DNA of 42,517 nt, from the NCBI GenBank assembly GCA_958450865.1, contig CAUDNY010000011.1:1-42517 (forward strand), in the 5' to 3' direction. The stretch's first letter is position 1. Every line of letters starts with the position of its first letter. The DNA comes from an uncultured Collinsella sp. GTDB taxonomy: Bacteria > Actinomycetota > Coriobacteriia > Coriobacteriales > Coriobacteriaceae. Both the position numbers and the translations under genes were made by a program. The notes below the pieces were generated by a model. The model was not told where the DNA came from and did not search any database. It saw nothing but the letters and a program-made list of their open reading frames with translations. Below are positions 8,009 through 16,394 of this stretch, one piece after another.

Positions 8009-9040
8009 TTACAGTTCCACCACGGTGCCCAGCCCCGCCTCGACGGCGCGGTCGTAGGCAATTTTCGATGCCGAAAGGTCCTGAACGGCGATGCCCGACG
8101 TATCGAACACCGTCACTTGCTCGTCATCCGAACGCCCCGTAGCCACGCCGGCGATGACTTCGCCGAGCTCCGCTTTGATGTCCTCGGGCGTGATGGCACC
8201 CTCGGCAACTGGAATCTCCAGCTCACCGGACGCGACCGATTGCTCGCGGTCGTCGACGTAAACAGCGGCACGGGCGACAAGTGCCGAGGCGAGCTCCTGC
8301 TTGCCGGGCATGTCGGCACCGACGCAGGAAATATGCGTACCGGGGCGCACCCATGCATCGGAGATGATGGGCTTGGTCGCCGGCGTGATCGTCACGATGA
8401 TGTCGGCCTCTGCCGCAGCACCTTGGCCGTCGGCCGTCGCCTCGATGGAATAGGTGGATGCCTCGCGAGCATGCTCGCAGGCGCCCAAGATATGGGCGAC
8501 CTCGTCTCGCATGCGCTCGACGCGGGCCTCGGGCGCGGCATCGGAAACCGGCTCCCACACCTTGACCTCGCTCACTTTGGGACAGGCGGCGAGCACGCCC
8601 GCCACCATATAGGTGCTCATATGGCCGGCACCCGCAACAAGCAGTTTGGACGCATCCGCCCGAGCCAGCCACTTGGCGCCGAGCGCAGCGGCGGCACCGG
8701 TGCGAAGCCCAGTGACGGCGGAGGCATTGAGCAGCGCCAACGGCTCGCCCGTCGCGTTGTCGCACAGCAGTGTGGTGCCAAAGATCTCGGGCAGCGCCTT
8801 TTTGGGATTCTGAGAGAACCAAGCAGTGAGCTTGAGACCGAAGAGGCCGCTTCCTGCCAACTCGCCCGAGCGGATATCCATATCGGCCACGCCGGGTTCG
8901 AACTGCTCATATACCATCGGCCACGCAACACCCTTGCCCGTTGCCTTCTGGCGATATGCCTCCTCCACGGCAGCGATTGCATCCTCAATCGTCAGCACCT
9001 TGGAAACTTCCTCGGCCGAAAGCACCACCATCTGCCCCAT
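8009..9040 (-). CDS. Ornithine cyclodeaminase / mu-crystallin family NAD(P)-dependent enzyme
   Basis: Rossmann-fold enzyme of about 343 residues. Family features are the N-terminal strand VVLSAEEVSKVLT, the substrate region ITMM-equivalent GLFGLKLTAW, the nucleotide-binding turn VAGAGHMSTYM, ITPATKPII, and the family motif DTSGIAVQD near the C-terminus. Members are ornithine cyclodeaminases, alanine dehydrogenases, ketimine reductases or opine-type synthases, so the family is sure and the reaction is not. AGGAG lies five bases before the ATG at 9040; a further ATG directly in front (9043) is possible. First gene of an operon with the aminotransferase, divergent from the PucR-type regulator. 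Confidence 0.9.
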   Translation of the reverse strand: MGQMVVLSAEEVSKVLTIEDAIAAVEEAYRQKATGKGVAWPMVYEQFEPGVADMDIRSGELAGSGLFGLKLTAWFSQNPKKALPEIFGTTLLCDNATGEPLALLNASAVTGLRTGAAAALGAKWLARADASKLLVAGAGHMSTYMVAGVLAACPKVSEVKVWEPVSDAAPEARVERMRDEVAHILGACEHAREASTYSIEATADGQGAAAEADIIVTITPATKPIISDAWVRPGTHISCVGADMPGKQELASALVARAAVYVDDREQSVASGELEIPVAEGAITPEDIKAELGEVIAGVATGRSDDEQVTVFDTSGIAVQDLSASKIAYDRAVEAGLGTVVEL

Positions 9041-9257
9041 CATCGCTCCTCTCAGCGAAAGCTTTACGTTGCTTCACTGTACGGTTTAGTAACGATGCCG
9101 CCAAGGATCATTTTTTGTTAGAATCTACAACAATTCTCGATCTGATTTTTCGTTCTATCAGCACGTATTTGAACTATTTCTCGCATCACCGGCATGCAGA
9201 TGTGCAATTATCCTATTTATACCGGTATTTATTGTTGTGATTTACAGGGTGATGTTG
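9041..9257. promoter_or_regulatory. AT-rich divergent control region with ATACCGGTAT palindrome
   Basis: The ~215 bp between the divergent cyclodeaminase-family gene and the PucR gene are clearly AT-richer than their surroundings and must hold both promoters. A perfect 10-bp palindrome, ATACCGGTAT, lies at 9219-9228, about 30 bp before the regulator start, and is a candidate operator. No promoter matching both consensus boxes could be fixed. Confidence 0.5.
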
Positions 9258-10439
9258 ATGCTATACACCGTCTCGGACTTCTCACGGGAATATGAGGGGT
9301 CGGTCCGCCTAATCGCCGGCAGCGATGGCGTCTCGCATGCCGTCTCTGGCGTCGGGATCCTCGATTATGAACTCATGCCCGGCCTCAAGAACAAGTACCA
9401 GCGCGTCAACTTCAGCTCAGACGAGATCGTCCTCAGCACCTTCCTCTATGCGAAGGACGACCCGTACCTCATCACTGAAGCCGTGAAATACCTCGTCGCC
9501 AAGGGAACGAGCGGTCTCATCATCAAAAACGTCCTGCACATCCCGATTCCCGACCAAGCCATCCGCTACGCCAACGCGCGGCACTACCCGGTCTTTCTCA
9601 CAACCGACGACTCACTGTTCTTTGACAGCGTCATCTATGAGGTCAAACGGCATATCGAGCAGCTCGCGTCCATCGACTTCGCACAGCGCGAGATCGATGC
9701 CCTGAGGACAGACGTATCGCCCGAGTCCATCTGCCGACGCATCCGAGGCCTCAATCCGTCATTTCTGGACGAAGCGGTCGCCCTGTTCGCATCGTTTGCA
9801 GAGTCCCTCGACCCGCGTACGTTTTTGCAAATCGAACGTCTCTGTGCAAAATCGACCCTCACTGGATGCCACAACATGCTGGCACCCTATGACGGAGGTT
9901 TGTTATTCGTAGCGACAAGCGACTCGGAGCAGACGCTCGATGTGGAGCGAATCGTGCAGGCGCTCACGGAGCTCATCGAGGCTAGCGGCATCGATGGCGG
10001 AGCGGAAGGGCTCGGCATCAGCGATATTCTTTTTGGAGACGAGGCGGTGGCGCAGGCGATTTCGCAGGCGATTTACGCACAGCGCCTATCTTGTCAACGA
10101 GCCGAGAGGCCCGTCCGCTATGCGCAGCTCGGCATCCTGAGAACCGTGATGCCTTTTGCGGAAACCCCGGAGATGCGATCGTTCTCGGAGGCGATTCTCT
10201 CGCCGATACGCGAGCACGACGGCGAGCATGGCAGCGAACTGGAATCCACGCTCGCCGCATTCATCGAGAACGACCGACGTATCGAGCAAACCGCCAAGCA
10301 GACTAGCCAGCACCCGAACACGATTCGATATCGCCTCGACAAGGTGACAGCTCTCACCGGGCTGAGCTACAAATGCGCCCCGGAGATGGAGCAGCTGTCG
10401 CTCGCCTACGCCATCGAACGCGCTCGCTCGCTTCAGTAA
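9258..10439 (+). CDS. PucR-family transcriptional regulator
   Basis: Cytoplasmic regulator of about 393 residues. The N-terminal ~120 residues match the PucR sensor domain (SDFSREYEGSVRLIAG..., GVGILDYELMPGL, GTSGLIIKN, YPVFLTTDD). The C-terminal end carries the PucR-type helix-turn-helix: LAAFIENDRRIEQTAKQ, HPNTIRYRLDKV, LTG. The middle segment is less conserved. PucR regulators usually act near their own gene on purine or amino-acid breakdown genes, so the divergent cyclodeaminase/aminotransferase operon is the likely target. I prefer the ATG at 9258, which has AGGGTG at a good distance; 9252 and 9237 are in-frame alternatives. Confidence 0.9.
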   Translation: MLYTVSDFSREYEGSVRLIAGSDGVSHAVSGVGILDYELMPGLKNKYQRVNFSSDEIVLSTFLYAKDDPYLITEAVKYLVAKGTSGLIIKNVLHIPIPDQAIRYANARHYPVFLTTDDSLFFDSVIYEVKRHIEQLASIDFAQREIDALRTDVSPESICRRIRGLNPSFLDEAVALFASFAESLDPRTFLQIERLCAKSTLTGCHNMLAPYDGGLLFVATSDSEQTLDVERIVQALTELIEASGIDGGAEGLGISDILFGDEAVAQAISQAIYAQRLSCQRAERPVRYAQLGILRTVMPFAETPEMRSFSEAILSPIREHDGEHGSELESTLAAFIENDRRIEQTAKQTSQHPNTIRYRLDKVTALTGLSYKCAPEMEQLSLAYAIERARSLQ

Positions 10440-10456
10440 GCCACCCCGCCTTGAGG

Positions 10457-11167
10457 TTAGGAGCGGCGGGCGCGGAGCTTTTCGTAGCCTTCGGCGAAGA
10501 AGGCGACCGTGGCGGCGTCGGCCTCGGCGGCGTCCGTCTCGGTTGCGGGGACCACGCCGTGCTCGTCGCTCACCAGGAACAAGGCGCCCTTGAGCTGAGC
10601 GGGGATGTCTACGCGCGTGACCGGGATGCCCTTGGTCTGGGCCAGCTGCTCAATGAGCGTCGCCGTGCCGCACAGGCACTCGTCCGCCGGCGCCACAAAG
10701 GACAGCTCCCCGTCGTTGACGGCAGCGAGCAGCTCGGGCGCCACGCCGGTCTCGTCGGCTTCGGAGCGAGCCTCGGCAGAACGGGCACGCAGCGCCTTGG
10801 CCGACGTATCGGCCAGCGGCTCGTACTCCCCCACCGTCATGGCAGCGTTGCCGTTGATGTCGATCACCAGCATGAGTACGCCGTCGCGCGCAGTGTAATC
10901 GCCCTCGGCAAGTGACCACTCAACGTGCTGCTTGGCCCAGCTGAGCATGTTATGGGTAAGCGGTTCGCCCTGCACCAGGCGCTCGGACAGCGCGCGGATG
11001 TGACGGTTGAGCATGGGCACCTTTTTGTTGGACATGCGCCAACGGCAGACAAGCGCGGGCTTGTCGAGCGTGAACTTCTCGACCGCCTCCTGATTGGCGC
11101 AAAAGTCCTCGTACGCACGCTGATCCTCGGCATTGCCAAACAGCTCGGCATCATCAATCTGGGGCAT
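10457..11167 (-). CDS. Protein of unknown function
   Basis: A 236-residue soluble protein, rich in Ala and Glu, which I do not recognise. It has no signal peptide or membrane helix. Segments that look conserved in character are PALVCRWRMSNKKVPMLNRH, SWAKQHVEWSLAEGDYT, VLMLVIDINGNAAMTVGEYE and DECLCGTATLIEQLAQTKGI. The GTATLIEQLAQTKGI stretch faintly recalls the C-terminal part of class IV aminotransferase-like proteins, but this is too weak to name it. The start at 11167 (MPQIDDAELF) is preferred because AAAGG lies seven bases upstream; the upstream in-frame ATGs are worse spaced. It is convergent with the PucR gene and lies downstream of purH beyond a terminator. Codon use matches the surroundings, so it is likely a real gene. 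Confidence 0.72.
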   Translation of the reverse strand: MPQIDDAELFGNAEDQRAYEDFCANQEAVEKFTLDKPALVCRWRMSNKKVPMLNRHIRALSERLVQGEPLTHNMLSWAKQHVEWSLAEGDYTARDGVLMLVIDINGNAAMTVGEYEPLADTSAKALRARSAEARSEADETGVAPELLAAVNDGELSFVAPADECLCGTATLIEQLAQTKGIPVTRVDIPAQLKGALFLVSDEHGVVPATETDAAEADAATVAFFAEGYEKLRARRS

Positions 11168-11207
11168 GGTCATACCTTTCGTGTTAGTCATTCCGTCCTC
11201 TTATACC

Positions 11208-11243
11208 AAAAAGACGGCCCTCCAAACGGAGCGGCCGTCTTTT
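11208..11243 (-). terminator. Rho-independent terminator of purH
   Basis: AAAAGACGGCC (minus strand) pairs with GGCCGTCTTTTT, with an inner CTCC-AAAC-GGAG extension, and ends in a T run. It lies about 30 bp beyond the purH stop codon. Confidence 0.85.
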
Positions 11244-11272
11244 GCAGAGATTATTTTGTCCCAGGGCGAAAC

Positions 11273-12880
11273 TTAGTGCCTAAAGTGGCGAGCGCCCGTA
11301 AACACCATTGCGATGCCATGCTCGTTGCAGGCCTGGATGCTCTCGCCGTCGCGCTTGGAGCCGCCGGGCTGAATGATGCAGGTCACACCATGCTCGGCAA
11401 GCACGTCGACGTTGTCGCGGAACGGGAAGAATGCGTCGCTTGCGCAGGCAAAGCCGCCCTTCTCCACGCCCTCGCGCTCGCAGAAGTCCTCGGCACGCTC
11501 GCAGGCAAGCAGCGCAGAGTCAACGCGGTTGGGCTGACCCGGACCCATGCCAATGCCGGCCTTACCCTTGGAGACTAGGATGGCGTTGGACTTAACGCCC
11601 TTGCAGACCTTCCAGGCAAACTCGAGCTCGGCCATCTCGGCGTCGGTGGGCTTGCGGTCGGTGGGGAACGTAAAGGTCGCGGGATCCTCGGTCACGTGGT
11701 CGACTTCCTGCACCAGCATGCCGCCATCGATGGAGCGCAGCTCCACCTGGGCGCCGTGGTCCACGCCGCCGGTCGCCAGCACGCGCAGGTTGGGGCGCTT
11801 GGCCATGCGCTCGAGCGCCTCGGCAGTGTAGCTCGGGGCGATGATGACCTCGACGAACTGCTTGTTCTGGTCGGCGAAATGCTCAACCAGCTCATAGGGA
11901 ACCTCGCGGTTGCAGGCGATGATGCCACCGAAGGCGCTCTTGGGATCGCAGGCGAAGGCGCGGTCGTAGGCGGCCGTGATGTCCTCGGCAACGGCAGAAC
12001 CGCAGGGATTCTGGTGCTTGAGGATCACGCAGGCCGGCTCGTCGAACTCGCGGACCAGGTTCCAGGCGGCGTCGGCATCCAGATAGTTATTGTAGCTGAG
12101 CGGCTTGCCCTGAATCTGCTCGGAGCCCACGAGCGGGAACTGCGAGCTCGCGGTGTTCTCGCAGCCCTCGGCAAAGCGGTAGACCGTAGCCTTCTGCTGC
12201 GGGTTCTCGCCATAGCGCAGGTCGTCGACCTTCTCCAGCGAGATCTCGAGCTTGGCAGAGGTGTCCGCCACGTCGCTTGCCTGGGCGGCAAGCCAACGGG
12301 AGATGGCCGTGTCGTAGGCGGCGGTAGTCTGGTAGACCTTCACCTGCAGGCGACGACGGGTGGAAAGCGTGGTGCAGCCACCGGTCTCGCGCATCTCGGC
12401 CAGGACGGCATCATAGTCGGCCGGGTCGGAAATGACGGTAACGCTCGCGGCGTTCTTAGCGGCAGAGCGCAGCATGGAGGGGCCACCGATGTCGATGTGC
12501 TCGATGGCATCCGCAAAGGTGACCTCGGGGTTGGCAACGGTCTTCTCAAACTCGTACAGGTTGACGACGACCAGGTCGATCAGCTTAATACCGTGCTGAG
12601 CGGCCTCCTGCATGTGCTGCTCAGAATCACGACGGGCAAGCAGCGCGCCGTGAACCTTGGGATGCAGCGTCTTGACGCGGCCGTCCATCATCTCGGGATA
12701 GCCCGTAAACTCCTCGATGGGGGTTACGGGAACGCCCGCGTCCTCGATGGCACGAGACGTGCCGCCCGTAGAGATGATCTCGACGCCAAAGTCGTCAACC
12801 AGCGTCCGTGCGAAATCGACGACGCCCGTCTTATCGGTAACCGAGATCAACGCGCGTGCGATCTTCACATCAGATCCCAT
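11273..12880 (-). CDS. purH: Bifunctional AICAR formyltransferase / IMP cyclohydrolase PurH
   Basis: Catalyses the last two steps of de novo purine synthesis: formylation of AICAR by 10-formyl-THF and ring closure to IMP. The length of 535 residues is normal. The N-terminal IMP cyclohydrolase (MGS-like) domain shows ALISVTDKTG, ISTGGTSRAIED, TLHPKVHGALLAR and VVNLYEFEKTV. The C-terminal transformylase shows RYGENPQQKA, LKHQNPCGSA, DPKSAFGGI and the terminal SDAFFPFRD...IIQPGGSKRD...TGARHFRH. AGGAGG precedes the ATG by five bases. Single gene; no other purine gene is nearby. Confidence 0.98.
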   Translation of the reverse strand: MGSDVKIARALISVTDKTGVVDFARTLVDDFGVEIISTGGTSRAIEDAGVPVTPIEEFTGYPEMMDGRVKTLHPKVHGALLARRDSEQHMQEAAQHGIKLIDLVVVNLYEFEKTVANPEVTFADAIEHIDIGGPSMLRSAAKNAASVTVISDPADYDAVLAEMRETGGCTTLSTRRRLQVKVYQTTAAYDTAISRWLAAQASDVADTSAKLEISLEKVDDLRYGENPQQKATVYRFAEGCENTASSQFPLVGSEQIQGKPLSYNNYLDADAAWNLVREFDEPACVILKHQNPCGSAVAEDITAAYDRAFACDPKSAFGGIIACNREVPYELVEHFADQNKQFVEVIIAPSYTAEALERMAKRPNLRVLATGGVDHGAQVELRSIDGGMLVQEVDHVTEDPATFTFPTDRKPTDAEMAELEFAWKVCKGVKSNAILVSKGKAGIGMGPGQPNRVDSALLACERAEDFCEREGVEKGGFACASDAFFPFRDNVDVLAEHGVTCIIQPGGSKRDGESIQACNEHGIAMVFTGARHFRH

Positions 12881-13157
12881 GCAGTCCTCCTGTCTGGTAC
12901 GCCGCCGTGCTCTGTGAGTCGGTGATACGTCGATCTGCAGCGCTCGCGCAGCGGCATTGAAAATACTGATTTAATGTAGCGCATCGAGCGCGACGATGCA
13001 CCCCGCAACGCACGGCTGTGCAGAAAAAGCTTCGAGCGGGGGGTTGCAGGAGCGCCACTGGGCACGGTGAGTTGATGGAACACAGGGGCACCATAATTAG
13101 ATGCCAACGGCGTGGTAGAACTGTGCTCGATATGCATCCGCAATAGAAAGAGGCACC

Positions 13158-13799
13158 ATGGTCTCGCGGGTTCTCTACCGACCGTTTGATACCGAAGATT
13201 TCGACGCCATCGCGCTGATCTTGCAGCAGCTTTGGCACAACAACTCGGATAACGATGAGTACAACCGCCTCGAAGCTGCGTGCGATCTTGCCTACTGCCT
13301 TTCTTCCTCGACGTTTTCGCAGGTTGCCGTAATCGACGGTCAGGCGCGTGGCATTGCGCTCGCGCGTGCGGGACAGAGCTCCGGCGCCACCGTCAAGGAA
13401 CATTGGATGGACACCGAACGCGCGCTGCTTTCGCAGATGCGCGAGCTGGAGCCCGATGCCTGCGCCGAGTATCTCTCGTTTGTGCGCGCAACCATCCGAA
13501 CCAACAACCGCCTGCTCGAGAGCAGCCCGTTGCCGCACGACAACGAGGTCACACTGCTTGCCGTGGATCGCGACGTCCACGGCCTGGGCGTCGGCACGGT
13601 TCTGCTCGACGCCGCAATCTCGCATCTGTCCTCGCTTGGAGCGACGAGGGCGCACCTGTACACCGACTCCAACTGCTCGTGGAAGTTCTACGAACTGCAC
13701 GGCTTTAAGCGCACGGCCACGCACCGCGCCAACCGCGAGGAACGCCGCCACGCCATGCCGCGCGAAAGCTTCCTCTACGAGCTGGACCTAACCGTCTAG
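13158..13799 (+). CDS. GNAT-family N-acetyltransferase
   Basis: Cytoplasmic protein of 213 residues. The acetyl-CoA binding core is in the C-terminal half: VTLLAVDRDVHGLGVGTVLLD (motif A, with R-x-x-x-G-x-G pattern), then LGATRAHLYTDSNCSWKFYELHGFKRT (motif B). The N-terminal half (LYRPFDTEDFDAIALI...) is the usual substrate-side part. The substrate is unknown. AAGAGG lies upstream of the ATG. Divergent from purH across 277 bp, in which I found no known riboswitch. A palindromic repeat follows the stop codon by 26 bp. Confidence 0.88.
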   Translation: MVSRVLYRPFDTEDFDAIALILQQLWHNNSDNDEYNRLEAACDLAYCLSSSTFSQVAVIDGQARGIALARAGQSSGATVKEHWMDTERALLSQMRELEPDACAEYLSFVRATIRTNNRLLESSPLPHDNEVTLLAVDRDVHGLGVGTVLLDAAISHLSSLGATRAHLYTDSNCSWKFYELHGFKRTATHRANREERRHAMPRESFLYELDLTV

Positions 13800-13825
13800 G
13801 CCCAGCAGCCATACCAAGTCATTTA

Positions 13826-13862
13826 GGAACGTCCCCAGCAACTAGTCGCTGGGGACAGTCTT
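13826..13862. repeat. Dispersed palindromic repeat, copy 1
   Basis: GGAACGTCCCC and GGGGACAGTC arms enclose GTCCCCAGC / GCTGGGGAC around a core containing ACTAGT. Its reverse complement resembles the copy at 30141-30190 (AAGACTGTCCCyArCGACTAGT). It lies between the GNAT gene and the DUF2207 terminator. Confidence 0.75.
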
Positions 13863-13876
13863 CGTAGGTAGCGCAT

Positions 13877-13924
13877 AAAAAGGGGATGGGCTTCCCCCGA
13901 CGGCTGTCGAGAAAAGCCCATCCC
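13877..13924 (-). terminator. Rho-independent terminator of the DUF2207 gene
   Basis: GGGATGGGCTT (13883-13893) pairs with AAGCCCATCCC (13914-13924); the minus strand ends in CCCC followed by a T run. It lies just past the DUF2207 stop codon. Confidence 0.85.
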
Positions 13925-13938
13925 GTAATTTGGGGCCG

Positions 13939-15885
13939 TTAGAACGTTCCGCCGCCGCCTCCGCCGACGCCGCCACCTCCGCCGCCCGAGAAGCCGCCGC
14001 CTCCGCCGCCACCCGAACTGTCCGAGCTCGATGCGAGCTCACGGATGCTCTCGTGATACACGCCGTCGAACGAATCCATCGGCGACTCGTTACCGTAATG
14101 ATGGTAGTACCACCAGTAACAGGGGTAATTGTCGTAGAAGCCGTCGGCCTCGCGCACCTCGGGCGGCACGGCCTCGGCAAGCTGACGCAGGACTTCCTTC
14201 GAAACGCCCAGCGCCGCACCCATCACCAGAAGTTTATTCCACAGGACCAGATCGCCGGGGACGGCTTCCTTTAAGCGCGTGAAGTCCTCGAGCCAATGCT
14301 TAAGTGCCTTGCAGCGAGCCGCCACCTCGGCGCCCTCCGGCGTGTAACGGCGGAAGGTGCAGCTCAGGACAAAGCCCACGATCGTGACGGGAATCGAGAT
14401 CATAGCGGCGCCGACGTTGGCGTCCGCAAAGTCGGTATAGATCAGAGAGCCCAGAATGCCAAAGACAATGATGATGCCGAGAACCAGGCCGGCCACCATC
14501 GCGATAGTGCCATCCGATGCGATAAACTCGCGCGCCTCCAGCTTGCCCTTAACCGTGCTCTGATAGTCCTCGAGCTTGTCGCCAACAGATGTGGTGCGCT
14601 CGCTAGCGTACTCCTCCAGCTCGCTAAACGTGCGCGAACGGACTCCGTCCTTATCGGGCTTAACGCCGGCGAAGAAGACCTTGAGCACATCGCGATCGAT
14701 GCCGTCCTTCTTGGCAGCCTTCCAGGCCTCGTCGGTCACCGTGATGCGATACGTCTGCTCCTCTTTTTCGCGACGGAGCAGGCCCTTCTTCTTGGCCTCG
14801 GTCGCTTCTTCCAGCTTGATCACGCGGTCGTCGGTCAGCTTCATCAGCGTGGCGATATATGCCTGATCGGGCACGTTGTTCCAGCTCATAAGAGCTGCAA
14901 GCACCGCGGGATGGTCGGCGGAGGGCACATCGCGGAAGTACTCGTCTTGGAAGAGCGGCTTGGGCTTGGGCCTGCGTAGCTTGAGCACAACGATTGTGCC
15001 GGTAAAGGCCACCGCCGCGACAACACTTAGCACGGCAAGCGCATTGGCAATCATGCGAGCGTGAGCGCGGCGGGCGTTAGCTTCGTCGGCCCATTCCTTC
15101 TCTTCGCTCAGGATCGTTGACATGCGCTCTTCGCCCGAAGCGGCAAGCTGCGGTACCCAGTCGCTGGGGAAGGCGATGCGTGCCTCGGCGAATTCGCCCT
15201 GATGCACGCAGGAAATGGTATAGGTGACCATGGGCTCGTCCGCATCGAGCGACACGTCGCCCGTCAGCGGGCCGTGGCCCCATGCACGGAAGTTATCGCC
15301 CTTGACGGCCGCCGTCCCGGCAGCGGCATTTGCGAAGTACACTTCCATCTCGACATCATCGGAATCCGCGGACCAGCCGTCGCCCACAAACTTCCAGTAG
15401 AGCTCGGCGGTATCGGACCAGTTCATAACCGCACCGGTCATGGTGTAGCTCACGTAATAGATCGCGCTGTCACCGCTCTCGTGGGGGCTGAACACCTTGA
15501 TTCTTACACCGTCACCAGTCTGCTCGACCGTGTAGACGCCAGAGTCACCCTTGTTCGCGCTATCGACTTTGTTGAACGCGGTGTCGTCTTCCTCGACGCT
15601 CAGCACATCGACGCCCGCCGCGGCGCTCTGCTGGTTAGAGCCTGTATTGATTTCCCAAAACACGCCGTTGATGTCGTCATCGAAATCAAACTGGCGTCCC
15701 TCGACAACGGTCAGCGAGCCGTCGGCCTCGACCGTGGCGCCGATATAGGTTTGGGTCATGGAGTAGCCGTCGGCGCACGCGGCGGCGGGAAGCAGCAGCA
15801 ACGCAAACGCGACAAACGCGCAGACGGAAACGAATCGCGCAAACAAGCGGCGCTGCCGGCAGGCATTGGCAACGGGGGCGTTCAT
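13939..15885 (-). CDS. DUF2207-family membrane protein with glycine-rich C-terminus
   Basis: Secreted/membrane protein of 648 residues. A signal peptide (basic RQRRLFARF, hydrophobic core, probable cleavage after AAACA at ~38) leads an extracytoplasmic domain with YIGATVEADGSLTVVEGRQ, typical of DUF2207. A membrane helix lies at ~300-325 and two more at about 475-535 after a cytoplasmic part. The end is almost pure glycine (GGGGGGGFSGGGGGG ... GGTF), also typical of the family. Function is unknown; family members are thought to be cell-envelope proteins. The start at 15885 has AAAGGA nine bases upstream; the frame is open further upstream to 16005, but that part lies in repeat DNA. Single gene with its own terminator. 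Confidence 0.88.
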   Translation of the reverse strand: MNAPVANACRQRRLFARFVSVCAFVAFALLLLPAAACADGYSMTQTYIGATVEADGSLTVVEGRQFDFDDDINGVFWEINTGSNQQSAAAGVDVLSVEEDDTAFNKVDSANKGDSGVYTVEQTGDGVRIKVFSPHESGDSAIYYVSYTMTGAVMNWSDTAELYWKFVGDGWSADSDDVEMEVYFANAAAGTAAVKGDNFRAWGHGPLTGDVSLDADEPMVTYTISCVHQGEFAEARIAFPSDWVPQLAASGEERMSTILSEEKEWADEANARRAHARMIANALAVLSVVAAVAFTGTIVVLKLRRPKPKPLFQDEYFRDVPSADHPAVLAALMSWNNVPDQAYIATLMKLTDDRVIKLEEATEAKKKGLLRREKEEQTYRITVTDEAWKAAKKDGIDRDVLKVFFAGVKPDKDGVRSRTFSELEEYASERTTSVGDKLEDYQSTVKGKLEAREFIASDGTIAMVAGLVLGIIIVFGILGSLIYTDFADANVGAAMISIPVTIVGFVLSCTFRRYTPEGAEVAARCKALKHWLEDFTRLKEAVPGDLVLWNKLLVMGAALGVSKEVLRQLAEAVPPEVREADGFYDNYPCYWWYYHHYGNESPMDSFDGVYHESIRELASSSDSSGGGGGGGFSGGGGGGVGGGGGGTF

Positions 15886-16008
15886 AGGCACATCCTTTGT
15901 CTGTAAAACCAACATCGCCATTGTCCCACGTTTGCGGGCGCACATGACGAATATCTGGGCCAACGGAACGTCAAATGGGACAAAAGTCCCACCCGAGTCT
16001 GGCACTTA

Positions 16009-16045
16009 GGGACGTTCCTTATCTGCCGGCAGTTTGGAACAGTCC
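16009..16045. repeat. Dispersed palindromic repeat, divergent copy 2
   Basis: GGGACGTTCC and GGAACAGTCC arms enclose a different palindromic core, CTGCCGGCAG. The outer arms match the GGGACGTTC / GACAGTC arms of the copies at 13826 and 30141. Confidence 0.6.
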
Positions 16046-16079
16046 TTGGCATGGCCTGCGCCAACGATAGATACCACTT

Positions 16080-16258
16080 CACAGCTCCGTCACAGGTGTA
16101 GCGGCTTTGTGTGGGCGCGGCATACGCTGATTGAGCCGCCAGCCGAGGGGCATAAAGCAATTGAGCGAAAACGGTTTGCCCCTTTGCCGTTCGCTCGAGG
16201 ATCATGTCCCCCTTTTCCGCGGAAACCCCGGCAGTTGCGAAGAGCTGCCGGGGTTTCT
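16080..16258 (+). ncRNA. Possible structured small RNA or leader upstream of gluQRS
   Basis: A plausible promoter (TTGGCA at 16046-16051, 16-bp spacer, TAGATA at 16068-16073) precedes about 180 bases of non-coding sequence that end in a strong hairpin (AAACCCCGGCAG 16223-16234 with CTGCCGGGGTTT 16245-16256). Inside, two helices compete for the same region: AGGGGCA (16146-16152) with TGCCCCT (16177-16183), and GAGCGAA..ACGG (16163-16174) with CCGT..TTCGCTC (16187-16196). That arrangement suits a regulatory RNA, but it matches no family I know, and the T tract after the final hairpin is weak. Confidence 0.35.
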
Positions 16259-16381
16259 GTCGTCTAAGGTGCCGAGTTGATGGACAGGAATCAAAGCGTC
16301 GAGTCTGCGGACTGCCATACGCAATGCGGGGCCTCGACAACTTGCGAGCCACGGAATCGCCTTCTCTACCGTGCCCCGCGC

Positions 16382-16394
16382 TATACTCGTCCGC
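16382..16394 (+). promoter_or_regulatory. -10 box directly before gluQRS (leaderless start)
   Basis: TATACT (16382-16387) ends seven bases before the ATG at 16395, so transcription would begin at or next to the start codon. No ribosome binding site is present, which fits a leaderless mRNA, common in Actinobacteria. The -35 box is not clear. Confidence 0.5.

Larger units (their letters stand above)
15886..16394. other. 509-bp intergenic region between divergent DUF2207 and gluQRS genes
   Basis: No convincing gene. It holds a small hairpin GGGAC-AAAA-GTCCC (15978-15991), a palindromic repeat (16009-16045), a possible plus-strand promoter, a structured stretch ending in a terminator-like hairpin (16046-16258), and the gluQRS promoter near 16382. 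The DUF2207 promoter must also be here but could not be placed. Confidence 0.7.

Noticed and set aside
7088..9121. Plus-strand frame of 677 codons opposite the aminotransferase and cyclodeaminase-family genes
   Set aside because: Shadow of two genes whose protein motifs are clear; no ribosome binding site and no recognisable domain.
12881..13157. Purine riboswitch or other leader upstream of purH
   Set aside because: No conserved purine, PRPP or ZTP riboswitch core could be recognised in the 277 bp; only scattered short inverted repeats.
12870..13751. Minus-strand frame of 293 codons opposite the GNAT gene
   Set aside because: Antisense to a gene with clear acetyltransferase motifs and no domain of its own.
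15882..16205. Small minus-strand frame starting at 16205 with a good AAGGGGGAC ribosome binding site
   Set aside because: The encoded sequence has no domain and its second half runs through the palindromic repeat and into the DUF2207 5' region; the GC-rich hairpin next to it suggests RNA structure instead. Not fully excluded as a short leader peptide.
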